Below are positions 5,098 through 12,277 of a stretch of DNA of 21,468 bases, in pieces. The number at the start of each line of letters is the position of its first letter. Position 1 is the stretch's first letter. Source of the stretch: a virus; IMG/VR virus record IMGVR_UViG_3300042691_003192, positions 1 through 21,468 of that record, one strand, 5' to 3'. The notes beneath the pieces were generated by a model. It was given only the letters and a program-made list of their open reading frames with translations, was not told the DNA's origin and searched no databases. A program made the translations under genes and the position numbers.

Positions 5098-5490
5098 ATG
5101 TACAAAAAGATAGCACTCTTGCTTGTCATTCTTTTAGTGGTAAGTTTTATGAGTCGTTCGGCTAACCGAATGGAGCAGAAGATAACACCAGCAAGAGAAT
5201 GGCAGATTGCAGACAGTAAAGCCTATGCTAATGATGTAGTGCAAGCATGGGCGGATAATCAGTACCGATGTCTTCATAAGTTATGGACAAAGGAATCCAA
5301 CTGGAGGCATCAGGCATACAACAAGATAAAGGTGATGGGCAAGAACGCTGGAGGTATACCTCAGGTTTTAGGGATGGACCCTAAGACTCCACCGCCATTA
5401 CAAATTGACAGGGGCTTTGCATATATCATGCACAGATATGGCACGCCTTGTATGGCATGGAAATTTCATCAAAAGAATAACTGGTACTAA
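5098..5490 (+). CDS. Secreted lytic-transglycosylase-like protein
   Basis: 130 aa. Residues 4-18 form a hydrophobic signal or anchor segment after a Lys pair (MYKKIALLLVILLVVSF). The C-terminal part (about 45-130) resembles the lysozyme-like domain of soluble lytic transglycosylases and Rpf-type proteins: a catalytic-type Glu66 in LWTKESNW, then AGGIPQ, an ordered YIMHRYGTPCMAW segment and a final NNWY. C58 and C118 could form a disulfide outside the cell. It probably cleaves peptidoglycan glycan strands. It is far from the lysis cassette, so it may serve in cell-wall remodelling rather than final lysis. Repeat copy 9 lies inside the gene, coding residues 20-24 just after the hydrophobic segment. 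Confidence 0.78.
   Translation: MYKKIALLLVILLVVSFMSRSANRMEQKITPAREWQIADSKAYANDVVQAWADNQYRCLHKLWTKESNWRHQAYNKIKVMGKNAGGIPQVLGMDPKTPPPLQIDRGFAYIMHRYGTPCMAWKFHQKNNWY
5157..5170 (+). repeat. Operator-like repeat, copy 9 (in coding DNA)
   Basis: Exact TTCGGCTAACCGAA inside the 5' part of the transglycosylase-like gene, 59 nt after its start. Unlike most copies it does not precede a start codon. It is the last copy seen in the window. Confidence 0.8.
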
Positions 5491-5675
5491 TGCCTACATA
5501 TGATTTCAAATGTAGTAAATGTGGTGCGACGAGAGAAGTATTCATCCACCATAAAGAATACGAGAAGTATGTCGTAAGGTGCGATACCTTAAATTGTTAC
5601 AAACCTATGGAGCGTATCTTCTCAGCACCAGCAATTAAGTTCAATGGCTCAGGGTTCTACTCGACAGGAGGATAG
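5490..5675 (+). CDS. FmdB-type zinc ribbon protein
   Basis: 61 aa. The start MPTYDFKC and the cysteines C8, C11, C31 and C36 match the FmdB regulatory-protein zinc ribbon, as does the end (AIKFNGSGFY). This family is found across bacteria and in many actinophages; its molecular role is not settled. The start overlaps the preceding stop (TAATG) and the stop abuts the next ATG, so it belongs to the same operon. Confidence 0.88.
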   Translation: MPTYDFKCSKCGATREVFIHHKEYEKYVVRCDTLNCYKPMERIFSAPAIKFNGSGFYSTGG

Positions 5676-5789
5676 ATGACAGAAGATGAGATGCAAGATT
5701 TACAGGCAAGCATCAAGGAAGGCATCGAAGAATACTTTGAGGCGTATGATTGGGATAGCAAGTTCAAACAATACTTGGAGGAGCGATGA
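5676..5789 (+). CDS. Small acidic helical peptide
   Basis: 37 aa (MTEDEMQDLQ... YLEER), acidic and helical, with AGGAGG just upstream of the ATG. It begins immediately after the zinc-ribbon stop and ends in an ATGA overlap with the next gene. No family recognised. Confidence 0.6.
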   Translation: MTEDEMQDLQASIKEGIEEYFEAYDWDSKFKQYLEER

Positions 5790-6211
5790 AAGATAGCAAC
5801 TGGGACCTAGACCTTAGGTCAGGCATAGAAGGTGAGAGTAGGATTGCAGACTTACTACACCTAGATACAGTAGAAGTTAAAACAGATAGACGATGGGTGG
5901 AAACTGGCAACCTATACATAGAGACAGAGTGTTACTATCAAAACGATAGTGCTTGGAAACCATCAGGCATTAGAGTTAGTAAGGCTACGCACTGGGCTTT
6001 CATGCTAGAAGATGCTGCACTTATTGTACCCTTGCATAGGCTTGCAGAATATGTATACAGTTCTGGTAAAGCAATTACCTGTGACATACAACCCAACCCA
6101 TCAAGGGGTTATCTAATTAAGGCTAGTGGTTTAATAGAGTATATTAAGTATGCTCGCGCTAACGAGATTGCAGAACATGAAGAACATGAAAGATGGGTGA
6201 GGTTTGGATAA
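5786..6211 (+). CDS. PD-(D/E)XK-like nuclease-fold protein
   Basis: 141 aa. A Glu early in the domain (EGE near residue 17), E30-V-K32 followed by D34, and a GNLYIE strand (41-46) fit the core of small restriction-endonuclease-fold proteins of phages. The middle (residues 50-90) has HWAFMLEDAALIVPL, a typical beta-alpha segment. DNA cleavage is predicted from the motif only. It is the last plus-strand gene of this arm; its stop lies 7 nt from the stop of the convergent sigma-like gene, with no obvious terminator between. Confidence 0.65.
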   Translation: MKDSNWDLDLRSGIEGESRIADLLHLDTVEVKTDRRWVETGNLYIETECYYQNDSAWKPSGIRVSKATHWAFMLEDAALIVPLHRLAEYVYSSGKAITCDIQPNPSRGYLIKASGLIEYIKYARANEIAEHEEHERWVRFG

Positions 6212-6218
6212 GGAAACG

Positions 6219-6908
6219 TTAATCGGATTCCTGTCCTTGTTCTCTATCTTCATTACTGTCGGGTTCATCTTGCCCTACTTGTTCTGTTTCGTCTTTATCT
6301 AGATAAGAACGGAAACCGCCAAGCCTAGTGATGAGTTTTTTAATTGCACGATTATGTCTCATACGTGCAGCATCATCACTAGGTAAGGCGAGTTCTTCTG
6401 CAATACCAGCATACGATAAAGAGTTTGCATACTTGTGGTAAAGAATATGTTTATCCTCTGTATTTAATTTCAGATATGCAGCCTTAATCTCAGCCATCAT
6501 AGCCATCATATTGCCACCCTCTGCTGGAGCAGACGGCTTGCTAGGCATACCTAAGTTAAGCACTGGAGCATCTGTTACATCTCCACGTAGTATTGAGGGA
6601 AGCAAGGCTTCAACAATCTCTGGCTCATAGAAGTATAAATCAGAAGGCTCATAGCCTAATGACTTAGCCTTCCAGTATTGGCAATAGTCCAATGCTTGGT
6701 TACGTAGTGAACGATACAATAAGTTCTGAGCAGACTTCTTGCTGAATGCTTCCCACTCTGTCAACTTCCTAGGATGCGACACAAACCATTCATAGAGCGA
6801 CTGCTTGATATCTTCGCGTGCGACCATTGTATACTTCTTGCTGTATTCATCAGCAACATGTGCAACAATGTAATCCCACGGTTCAATGCGGTCCCAACTG
6901 ACTACCAT
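6219..6908 (-). CDS. Sigma-factor-like HTH protein
   Basis: About 229 aa from the ATG at 6908; a TTG at 6914 has a better-spaced AAGGA and is an alternative. The C-terminal half contains a sigma-70 region 4-type helix-turn-helix: LNTEDKHILYHKYANSLSYAGIAEEL followed by an Arg/Asn-rich recognition helix (about residues 150-200). The N-terminus is helical and aromatic-rich but lacks a clear region 2. The last 30 residues are acidic and low-complexity. Similar proteins are common in actinophages and may redirect or tune RNA polymerase. It is the last gene of the long minus-strand operon and overlaps the phosphoesterase gene by 7 nt. Confidence 0.7.
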   Translation of the reverse strand: MVVSWDRIEPWDYIVAHVADEYSKKYTMVAREDIKQSLYEWFVSHPRKLTEWEAFSKKSAQNLLYRSLRNQALDYCQYWKAKSLGYEPSDLYFYEPEIVEALLPSILRGDVTDAPVLNLGMPSKPSAPAEGGNMMAMMAEIKAAYLKLNTEDKHILYHKYANSLSYAGIAEELALPSDDAARMRHNRAIKKLITRLGGFRSYLDKDETEQVGQDEPDSNEDREQGQESD

Positions 6909-7642
6909 CTCCAAGTTTTTCCTTCTACTGTAAATGAATTGTTTACGATAGGTACAAGTTGTGGAACAACTGTCTTACCATCAACATGCAAGATACCGAA
7001 GCCTTGTTGCCATGTAAACAACCCTGCCTTGATATATTTTGCATTACGATAATCCATTAAGTTACCAAGTTCTAATCCCCAAATAGTTTTAGGTTTACCA
7101 CCACGATAACTTTGAGTATGATGTGTCAAACCCATGCGATGCGTGTGACCACACACTACGCTCATACCTGAGCGTTTCGCTAGACCCAATGCGGTAGCAC
7201 CTGCAGTAGGTTGTACGTTTCCTTCATCACCATGCATGAGCAACCAGCCAGGGGCTAATTCATAAGGGTCAGTGTGGTATTGGATACCAAGTTCTTTTAA
7301 CCCAAGAAAGTTCTCAAGTTGTAACTCTGGTAGACCAAGTAATCCTGGTGCTCGCATTGCAACTGTATTAAATAATCTATCTGTGTGATTACTACGAATC
7401 ATGTGCTCGATAGTTAAGTCATACAGTACTTGACGAGTTAAATCTCTATCCCGTCCGATAGAACGCTCATACTCTAGTTCGGTCCCCTTCGACCATTTAC
7501 TGATTGTCTGCATATCCATTTCGTCACCACAGGATACGACAGTATCTGGTTGGTAGTCTCTAATGAATCTAGCCACAGCCTTGGTCGCTTCTACATCGTG
7601 GTACGGTACTTGTAAATCAGATATACAGACTATAGTTTTCAT
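6902..7642 (-). CDS. Calcineurin-like metallophosphoesterase
   Basis: 246 aa. Metal-site motifs occur in order: SDLQVPYHD near the start (D-x-H type), VSCGDE (GD motif, about residue 36), SNHTD (GNHD-like, with Ser for Gly, about 84), MHGD (about 136) and CGHTHRMG (GHxH, about 160). These residues would bind two metal ions for phosphodiester or phosphomonoester hydrolysis. Substrate unknown; in phages such enzymes lie among replication or DNA-processing genes, as here. Starts in an ATGA overlap with the HNH gene. Confidence 0.88.
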   Translation of the reverse strand: MKTIVCISDLQVPYHDVEATKAVARFIRDYQPDTVVSCGDEMDMQTISKWSKGTELEYERSIGRDRDLTRQVLYDLTIEHMIRSNHTDRLFNTVAMRAPGLLGLPELQLENFLGLKELGIQYHTDPYELAPGWLLMHGDEGNVQPTAGATALGLAKRSGMSVVCGHTHRMGLTHHTQSYRGGKPKTIWGLELGNLMDYRNAKYIKAGLFTWQQGFGILHVDGKTVVPQLVPIVNNSFTVEGKTWRW

Positions 7643-7968
7643 GGCTTCTTTTTAACCGCTTTCTTAGTAGTCTTCTTAGGCGATGCTTTCTTTACTGTGC
7701 GACGCTTATTCTCTAGCGCTACATTGTCTTTCTTTTTAAGCACTCGCAAGTTAGATAGGCGGTCATCGCCTGCTCTGCCCTTGTTATTCTTATGGTCTAC
7801 TTCTGAATCTTTCGGTAACTTCTTACCTGTAGCAGTTTCATAATCATGGCGAGCCTTGTTAGTAGACGTTGTTTCCGTCGTACCATCTTTTCTTTTTCTT
7901 TTAAATACATAGATTGGTCGTCCACCATTTTGCTTACTACCCTTGTATGGTCCAAATATTTTCTTCAT
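7639..7968 (-). CDS. HNH endonuclease
   Basis: 109 aa. The segment DHKNNKGRAGDDRLSNLRVL (about residues 58-77) is the HNH core, with the DH pair and the N-x2-L turn seen in phage HNH enzymes. The N-terminus resembles the start of homing-type proteins (GRPIYVFKRK). The last 25 residues are almost all Lys, Thr, Pro and Ala, probably for DNA contact. AGGA lies 5 nt upstream of the ATG. It could be a free-standing homing endonuclease or a genome-processing nuclease. Its position inside an operon with overlapping stop and start favours a stable resident gene. Confidence 0.85.
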   Translation of the reverse strand: MKKIFGPYKGSKQNGGRPIYVFKRKRKDGTTETTSTNKARHDYETATGKKLPKDSEVDHKNNKGRAGDDRLSNLRVLKKKDNVALENKRRTVKKASPKKTTKKAVKKKP

Positions 7969-7975
7969 GTTATTC

Positions 7976-8050
7976 CTATCTCAATAGAGTTGCTATTAAA
8001 GCCAACAAGGCCATTAACTGTGATTGAAATGCAAGTAATATCTCAATCAT
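7976..8050 (-). CDS. Tiny hydrophobic peptide
   Basis: 24 aa (MIEILLAFQS... LIATLLR). The ATG overlaps the stop of the DUF1599 gene (TAATG), the same coupling used by neighbouring genes, and it fills the gap before the HNH gene exactly. The sequence is one hydrophobic helix with a final Arg. There is no independent evidence of expression. Confidence 0.35.
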   Translation of the reverse strand: MIEILLAFQSQLMALLALIATLLR

Positions 8051-8343
8051 TAATTATCCCATTGTCCTCTCAGTACTAGCAATCCGATGATTGCATAGTT
8101 TGCCATGTCCTTAAATGAATCTTCTAGACTCTCATGCTGTGGGTCTGCACCATTATCAACTAAGTTATTGATACGTGCTAACTTATCATGCATACGCACT
8201 CGCAGCCCATTGATTGGACCGCCAGGAGCCAGTGATATATTCTTAGGACCGTAATCCCTGTGCTTGCTCAGCAACAGTTCTGATAACTCAGTGGTTGTAT
8301 CACCAAGGTGAGTCTCTAGATATAACTCTCTTGCTATCATCAT
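8050..8343 (-). CDS. DUF1599-like (nucleotide-modification-associated) protein
   Basis: 97 aa. The pattern HRDYGPKN, then LRVRMHDKLARINNL and ESLEDSFKDMANYAIIGLLVL, fits DUF1599, a small helical family related in style to MazG-like proteins and often found near phage nucleotide metabolism genes. Its activity is unproven. The start is in an ATGA overlap with the upstream acidic gene, with GGAGGAAG as ribosome binding site. The conserved Asp/Glu residues would be consistent with metal-dependent nucleotide binding. Confidence 0.75.
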   Translation of the reverse strand: MMIARELYLETHLGDTTTELSELLLSKHRDYGPKNISLAPGGPINGLRVRMHDKLARINNLVDNGADPQHESLEDSFKDMANYAIIGLLVLRGQWDN

Positions 8344-8678
8344 TCTTCCTCCTCTAGTAGTTCTTTTAACTCTTCATCTATATCTACCATGTGTTGCTTT
8401 ATGATTGCTTCTTCAACTAACTCTTTCATCTGGTCGACATCTGTCTGTGCTGCATAGAGCGTAGCGTATGTCATCTCAGTTATATCTTTAATCATTCCTG
8501 GGTCGTCTGCATTACGATAGAGTTCCTCTAGTAAAGACCCGAGAAGTAAAGAGTAACCATTGGGTAGTTTAAGTACTGGGTCAAAGATATCTCCTTCATC
8601 ATCCATTAAATGATTAATAGCATCAAAGATATTATCAAACTCTGTACCACACACCTTGCACTGCGGAATCTCAATCAA
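8340..8678 (-). CDS. Acidic protein with N-terminal Cys pair
   Basis: 112 aa, apparently from a TTG start at 8678 overlapping the primase stop; GGGG lies upstream. CKVCGTEF followed by HL near residue 23 looks like a C2H2-type or partial zinc finger. The rest is acidic and helical, ending in a run of Glu residues. No family recognised. It sits between the Toprim and DUF1599 genes and may be a small replication accessory protein (inference). Confidence 0.6.
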   Translation of the reverse strand: MIEIPQCKVCGTEFDNIFDAINHLMDDEGDIFDPVLKLPNGYSLLLGSLLEELYRNADDPGMIKDITEMTYATLYAAQTDVDQMKELVEEAIIKQHMVDIDEELKELLEEEE

Positions 8679-9324
8679 TGTTCAACCCCATCTTTTCTCT
8701 GATGAACTGTGCTCCGTGTCGAATGTAAGCACTGTTAACATCTTCTCCATCTCCAAATGTGACCGTAGTGACAGGGAGTTCTCTGGAGAGACTCGCTGCA
8801 AACTCGCGCCCTGGGGCATCACCATCGGCAAAGACGAAGACTCTTTCAAAGTCTGCAAGTAATCTTGTATAGTGCTTCTTCCATGAGTTGGCACCAGGAA
8901 CTCCAACACAGGGAATTCCGACCAAGCGAGACATTGTAAGCGTGTCCAACTCTCCTTCACAGACACCAATCCAATCTCCAGCAGTCTCGATGTCAAGTAC
9001 ATTGTACATGCGAGTATCAACGCCAACCATACCCATATACTTCGGTTCAACGGCAGGGTTAAGAGAGCGAAAGCGCAAATCAACAACGCCAGTCTTTGTG
9101 ATGTACGGTATGCTAAGGCGACCAGCGTATTGTTCATGTCCAGGTTCAGGCTCCTCGACTACGCCTAATCGCGCCAGACGTGCTGCTTCCCTTGTTATTC
9201 CCCGACTTGCTAGGTAATCTTCCGCCAGAGAGATGCTTCCCGCGTACTTGCTGGTGGCTCTCCCCAGTAATTCCTTCTGCGATAGACTTTGCTTCACGTA
9301 TATCACACCCTTCTTTCCTAGCAA
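8671..9324 (-). CDS. Toprim domain of split DNA primase
   Basis: 217 aa from a TTG at 9324; GTG codons just downstream are alternative starts. The region AEDYLASRGIT resembles the linker before the primase core. The Toprim motifs are clear: VCEGELDTLT (catalytic Glu, about residue 123), VGVPGANSW, and VFVFADGDAPGREFA (DxD, about 167-171). It would bind metal and catalyse primer synthesis. It overlaps the CHC2 zinc-finger gene by 179 nt in the +1 frame. The primase is therefore either two polypeptides or one product made by frameshifting. Downstream of the RecA-like ATPase and resolvase genes in the replication operon. Confidence 0.85.
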   Translation of the reverse strand: MLGKKGVIYVKQSLSQKELLGRATSKYAGSISLAEDYLASRGITREAARLARLGVVEEPEPGHEQYAGRLSIPYITKTGVVDLRFRSLNPAVEPKYMGMVGVDTRMYNVLDIETAGDWIGVCEGELDTLTMSRLVGIPCVGVPGANSWKKHYTRLLADFERVFVFADGDAPGREFAASLSRELPVTTVTFGDGEDVNSAYIRHGAQFIREKMGLNID

Positions 9325-9520
9325 TTATCTGGATACTGTTACCTTGCATACCACATGCAAAGCAGTTAAAAATATTCTGTCTTGTATTAAAACTTGCACT
9401 TGCGTGACTATCATTATGAAACGGACACTTGATATTTACTTGACCAGATGTGCGGTTAACTATTGCACCGTAATGCCTCAGCACCGCTACTATGTCTGGT
9501 AATTCATCCACCAAATACAT
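9146..9520 (-). CDS. CHC2 zinc-finger domain of split DNA primase
   Basis: 124 aa. C32-PF-H35 and C53-FA-C56 form the CHC2 zinc ribbon that recognises template DNA in DnaG-type primases; CPFHNDSHASASFN and FNCFACGMQGNSIQII are typical. The final 35 residues are low-complexity (Ser, Gly, Lys, Arg) and lie in the region shared with the Toprim frame. AAGG lies about 7 nt upstream of the ATG. It overlaps the resolvase-like gene by 17 nt. The Toprim half follows in another frame, so the finger may act in trans. Confidence 0.88.
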   Translation of the reverse strand: MYLVDELPDIVAVLRHYGAIVNRTSGQVNIKCPFHNDSHASASFNTRQNIFNCFACGMQGNSIQIIARKEGCDIREAKSIAEGITGESHQQVRGKHLSGGRLPSKSGNNKGSSTSGAIRRSRGA

Positions 9521-9872
9521 CGCCCAACCTTAATACTAAATAGGAATCTGCTATTGACTTGCCTCTTGCTTTAATAAGAACTGCTGGCATTACCTTATCT
9601 CTGGTAAGTCCGCGTGCTTCTGCGTAGTGTACGGCTTCAATCTGTGCTTCTTTTGTCCATCCACTAAGGTCAATGGCATTGCCTGCTCCTGGCGCTTTAC
9701 ATTCGATAACGCCAATGCTACCAAGGAAGTCTGAGCGGACAACAACATCGCCCTCATCTCTTGCACCTGTTCGAGCAAGTCGCTCAGAATCGTATCCATT
9801 TGCTCGAAACCAGTCTCTAATGTCGGTTTCATATGTTGCTCCTCTGGCCTTGTGTGATTTCCTAGTTGTCAT
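9504..9872 (-). CDS. Holliday-junction-resolvase-like PD-(D/E)XK nuclease
   Basis: 122 aa from the ATG at 9872 (ATGA overlap with the methyltransferase stop); a TTG at 9887 is less likely. The sequence GATYETDIRDWF, then ERLARTGARDEGDVVV and IGVIECKAP, fits the archaeal Hjc and phage resolvase-like fold. The Glu of YE, the Asp of GD and E-x-K are catalytic-type residues. It probably cuts branched DNA during replication or recombination. Found beside the primase and ATPase, as in many actinophages. Confidence 0.78.
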   Translation of the reverse strand: MTTRKSHKARGATYETDIRDWFRANGYDSERLARTGARDEGDVVVRSDFLGSIGVIECKAPGAGNAIDLSGWTKEAQIEAVHYAEARGLTRDKVMPAVLIKARGKSIADSYLVLRLGDVFGG

Positions 9873-10435
9873 AACTTGCGTATCCAAACTTGGTATTCCT
9901 TAGTTAGCAAATCATATCTTCCTTCGTGTTTCTCAAGGAAAGCATCAATTGCTGGGCGAGGTGTTAAGTGTGGAGGCAAATCTTGACCCCACATATAGTC
10001 ATCAAATGCTAGAATTCCATTAGGCTTAAGACATCTCCATGCATCATTTGCATCTTTAGCAACCTGCTCTTCTGTATGGCCCCCATCAATATAAATAAAA
10101 TCAAATAATTCTTCTGCTACTTTACTAAAAAAATCATCACTAGTTTTTCGAACCCATCCTACATTTGTATATGGTGATAAACGTCTTCTATAATACTCAT
10201 AAACATGCTCAAAATCAATGCGAGAATGTTCAGGCTCATCAGAGCCAGCCCATGTATCAACATCTATAAGTGATGAAGTTGGGTCAGTTAAAATGTTTTC
10301 TGCCAACCATACACTTGCATCACCAGTATAAACACCTATTTGTAAAAAACGCATATTAGGTTTATCTTGTAAGTGTGGCAAGTAAATCTCAAAGTTATAT
10401 TTCTGGCCATCAAACCAGTTAGGGAATAATGTCAT
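9869..10435 (-). CDS. Class I SAM-dependent methyltransferase
   Basis: 188 aa. FLQIGVYTGDAS (about residues 30-41) is motif I, a glycine-rich SAM loop, LIDVDTW supplies the acidic residue after strand 2, and FDFIYIDGGHT (about 111-121) is the signature of the Methyltransf_24 type, usually acting on small molecules, sugars or macrocin-like substrates rather than on DNA. No DNA methyltransferase NPPY or PC motif is present. Codon use looks more AT-rich than its neighbours, a hint of recent acquisition. It overlaps both flanking genes by 4 nt. Confidence 0.82.
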   Translation of the reverse strand: MTLFPNWFDGQKYNFEIYLPHLQDKPNMRFLQIGVYTGDASVWLAENILTDPTSSLIDVDTWAGSDEPEHSRIDFEHVYEYYRRRLSPYTNVGWVRKTSDDFFSKVAEELFDFIYIDGGHTEEQVAKDANDAWRCLKPNGILAFDDYMWGQDLPPHLTPRPAIDAFLEKHEGRYDLLTKEYQVWIRKL

Positions 10436-11214
10436 ACGTTCTCTGGGATGTCATCGATGTACATGTACTCTGGGTTGAATGCCAACCAAGTCATTAGCGT
10501 TCCGTTTGCATCCGCTCTTCCGTAGCGATTTTTGACTGATGCCACGCCCATTGATGTGCCAACGGTACCAAGCGTGCATATAAGCGCAGGTAGTTGGGAA
10601 ACTTTTCCTTGGATAGCACTTCTTGGCTGACAAGGATTCCCAGGAACTGCCTCCGAAGTATGATGTAGTACCACAATCGCAGCGTTAGTGTCTCTCGCAA
10701 GGAACTTCAACTCCTTCATAATTGCTCGCATAGAAGCGAACTCTTCGCCCCCATCTGTTGCGACATCCATAAGGTTATCCAATACAATGAGAGATGGGCT
10801 ACAGCCCCACAACTCTTCGAATGCTTGGACTTCCTCATCGATGTCTTCTAAGGTTGGTGATGATTCGAATGACCAGACTATGTGACTTCCTTTTTGGAGA
10901 ACTGCTTTAGTCCAACCAACATCAGTATTAAGTTTCTGCTCTACGTCTGACTGACTCTTCCCTGAAATCATAGATGCCAAACGCATTGCCATAGTGTGTG
11001 CATTAGTATCCGCAGATATGTATAGAGTTGGAACATTAGTCTTAAGTGCTAGCGCTAAGGCCAGCGTAGATTTTCCTGCTCCAGGTGCTCCTGCAAACAT
11101 AGAAACTTCTGAACGACGAATAATAATCTTGTTCGCTTCGAATGCTTTAAACGAACTAGGAAGGGGTTCCCCCCCAATAGAGGCCCTACCTACTGAACGT
11201 ACTAGAGTTCTCAT
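10432..11214 (-). CDS. RecA-like/DnaB-type ATPase
   Basis: 260 aa from the ATG at 11214, chosen because AGGAAGG lies 6 nt upstream; a GTG at 11220 has no spacing. Walker A is GAPGAGKST (42-50), Walker B is SLIVLDN (141-147), and VVLHHT (181-186) and IQGKVSQLP (201-209) match motifs of the RecA/DnaB-like, RepA-type hexameric helicase fold. It lacks the N-terminal DnaG-interaction domain of full DnaB. Probable replicative helicase or recombination ATPase, partner of the downstream primase genes. Confidence 0.85.
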   Translation of the reverse strand: MRTLVRSVGRASIGGEPLPSSFKAFEANKIIIRRSEVSMFAGAPGAGKSTLALALALKTNVPTLYISADTNAHTMAMRLASMISGKSQSDVEQKLNTDVGWTKAVLQKGSHIVWSFESSPTLEDIDEEVQAFEELWGCSPSLIVLDNLMDVATDGGEEFASMRAIMKELKFLARDTNAAIVVLHHTSEAVPGNPCQPRSAIQGKVSQLPALICTLGTVGTSMGVASVKNRYGRADANGTLMTWLAFNPEYMYIDDIPENV

Positions 11215-11257
11215 TGGCACCCTTCCTAGTTAATTTAAAATGGAAATTGTTCTGGTA

Positions 11258-11662
11258 TTAATTGACTGGCTTGCACTGGTCCGCGCCCTGAGGCATCGGA
11301 CAGACCCACATCGCGTATGGATTTCCCGTCTTGCTTGAGATTCCCGACTTGTACTTGCGAGGGCCGTGTTGACATGTCGGTCCACCCTGTTGCTGGGTTT
11401 GTGGAGCCGTAGCGGACGGAGCCTGCGCCTGGGGCGGAACGGATGATGTTGTTGGCGGAGTGTTTGGCGTTGAAGCCGATGTCGCTAAAGGGGCAACCCC
11501 GTAAGCACCGACTACCAAACGCTGCACTGCAGCAATCTGATTTGAATAATCCCCAATACCCTCTAACAGAACACTGAGTTCGTCATTGGTTTGGGCTCTG
11601 ATGTTAATCATATCCCCAGCAGGGGTCTTATATGATACTTGTAGTTTCCAGTCTTCGGCCAT
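11258..11662 (-). CDS. Hypothetical protein with C-terminal Cys/His motif
   Basis: 134 aa. The N-terminus (about 1-50) is a small alpha/beta segment. Residues about 57-92 are a Pro/Thr/Ser/Gln-rich linker. The C-terminal part, from GGPTCQHGPRKYKSG to MWVCPMPQGADQC, is a likely single zinc site (C, H, C, C) with basic and aromatic residues suited to DNA. Its position between the nuclease and ATPase, and the flexible linker, suggest a single-strand-binding or accessory factor; this is inference. It starts directly after the nuclease stop. Confidence 0.65.
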   Translation of the reverse strand: MAEDWKLQVSYKTPAGDMINIRAQTNDELSVLLEGIGDYSNQIAAVQRLVVGAYGVAPLATSASTPNTPPTTSSVPPQAQAPSATAPQTQQQGGPTCQHGPRKYKSGISSKTGNPYAMWVCPMPQGADQCKPVN

Positions 11663-12277
11663 TTATTTATCCTTCTTAATCGAGAATTGGCAGTACTCAG
11701 TTAAACCACACATGTACTGACAACTGTTTGTGTTGGGTAAGAATATAGCGTTCTTACGTGCAGCGTCGAATTGCATAATTAGATATTCCATTTTGTCATA
11801 AGTGTACTCAGACAGGTCTACCATATCTGACACGTTGTTACCACGTGACATGTAGTAGGTACCCCACTTGACCTCTACGCCAAAGGTCTGTTCAAGACCC
11901 AGTTTGTAGAACCCAAGTTGTAGACTGCTTGTTGGTGTGTTCTGTGATGTCTTTAGGTCGACAATGACCAGTTCCCCGTTGACTTCGAAGACACGGTCAA
12001 TAATCATCTTGACTGGTACATCATTGACGACTGGAGTTAGCGCAAGTTCGATTGCCTTATTGCCATCTGGTGCTGTCCAGATTTTCCAATCAGGGTTAGT
12101 CTTGCGCCATGCGATGTAGCCTTCTACCCAACGAGGTCCTGCTGTTTGCCAGAAGGTTACGTCTTCCTTGTTAGGGTTAGCCTTGGTTGCCCGACCACCA
12201 ACACGTGCATTGGTTAAGTCGGTATCACCTTTAGATAGGTCCCAAGCGGTTGACCATAATGAATTTGCTATAGTCAC
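11663..12277 (-). CDS. Cas4/RecB-like nuclease, C-terminal part
   Basis: 204 aa from a GTG at 12277 with AAGGAG 5 nt upstream. The PD-(D/E)XK core is present: MIIDRVFEVNG (D94), VIVDLKTS (D107, K109) and the QxxxY motif LQLGFYKLG (Q120, Y124). Three cysteines near the end (C186, C190, C196) match the C-terminal cluster ligands of Cas4/AddB-type iron-sulfur nucleases. The fourth ligand is missing here but present as C25 of the adjacent 63-aa gene, which encodes the missing N-terminus. The two starts overlap (ATGTGA). Probable 5'-3' exonuclease in recombination or end processing; no CRISPR locus is visible. Confidence 0.82.
   Translation of the reverse strand: MTIANSLWSTAWDLSKGDTDLTNARVGGRATKANPNKEDVTFWQTAGPRWVEGYIAWRKTNPDWKIWTAPDGNKAIELALTPVVNDVPVKMIIDRVFEVNGELVIVDLKTSQNTPTSSLQLGFYKLGLEQTFGVEVKWGTYYMSRGNNVSDMVDLSEYTYDKMEYLIMQFDAARKNAIFLPNTNSCQYMCGLTEYCQFSIKKDK

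Noticed and set aside
387-5170. CRISPR array as an explanation for the repeated 14-mers
   Set aside because: Spacing is irregular (hundreds of bases, with genes between), the repeats are too short, and no cas operon is present. The Cas4-like gene is a phage recombination nuclease with no other Cas neighbours.
8682-9137. 151-codon minus-strand frame overlapping the Toprim gene
   Set aside because: The Toprim frame has clear catalytic motifs. This one has no domain, no good start and lies wholly inside it.
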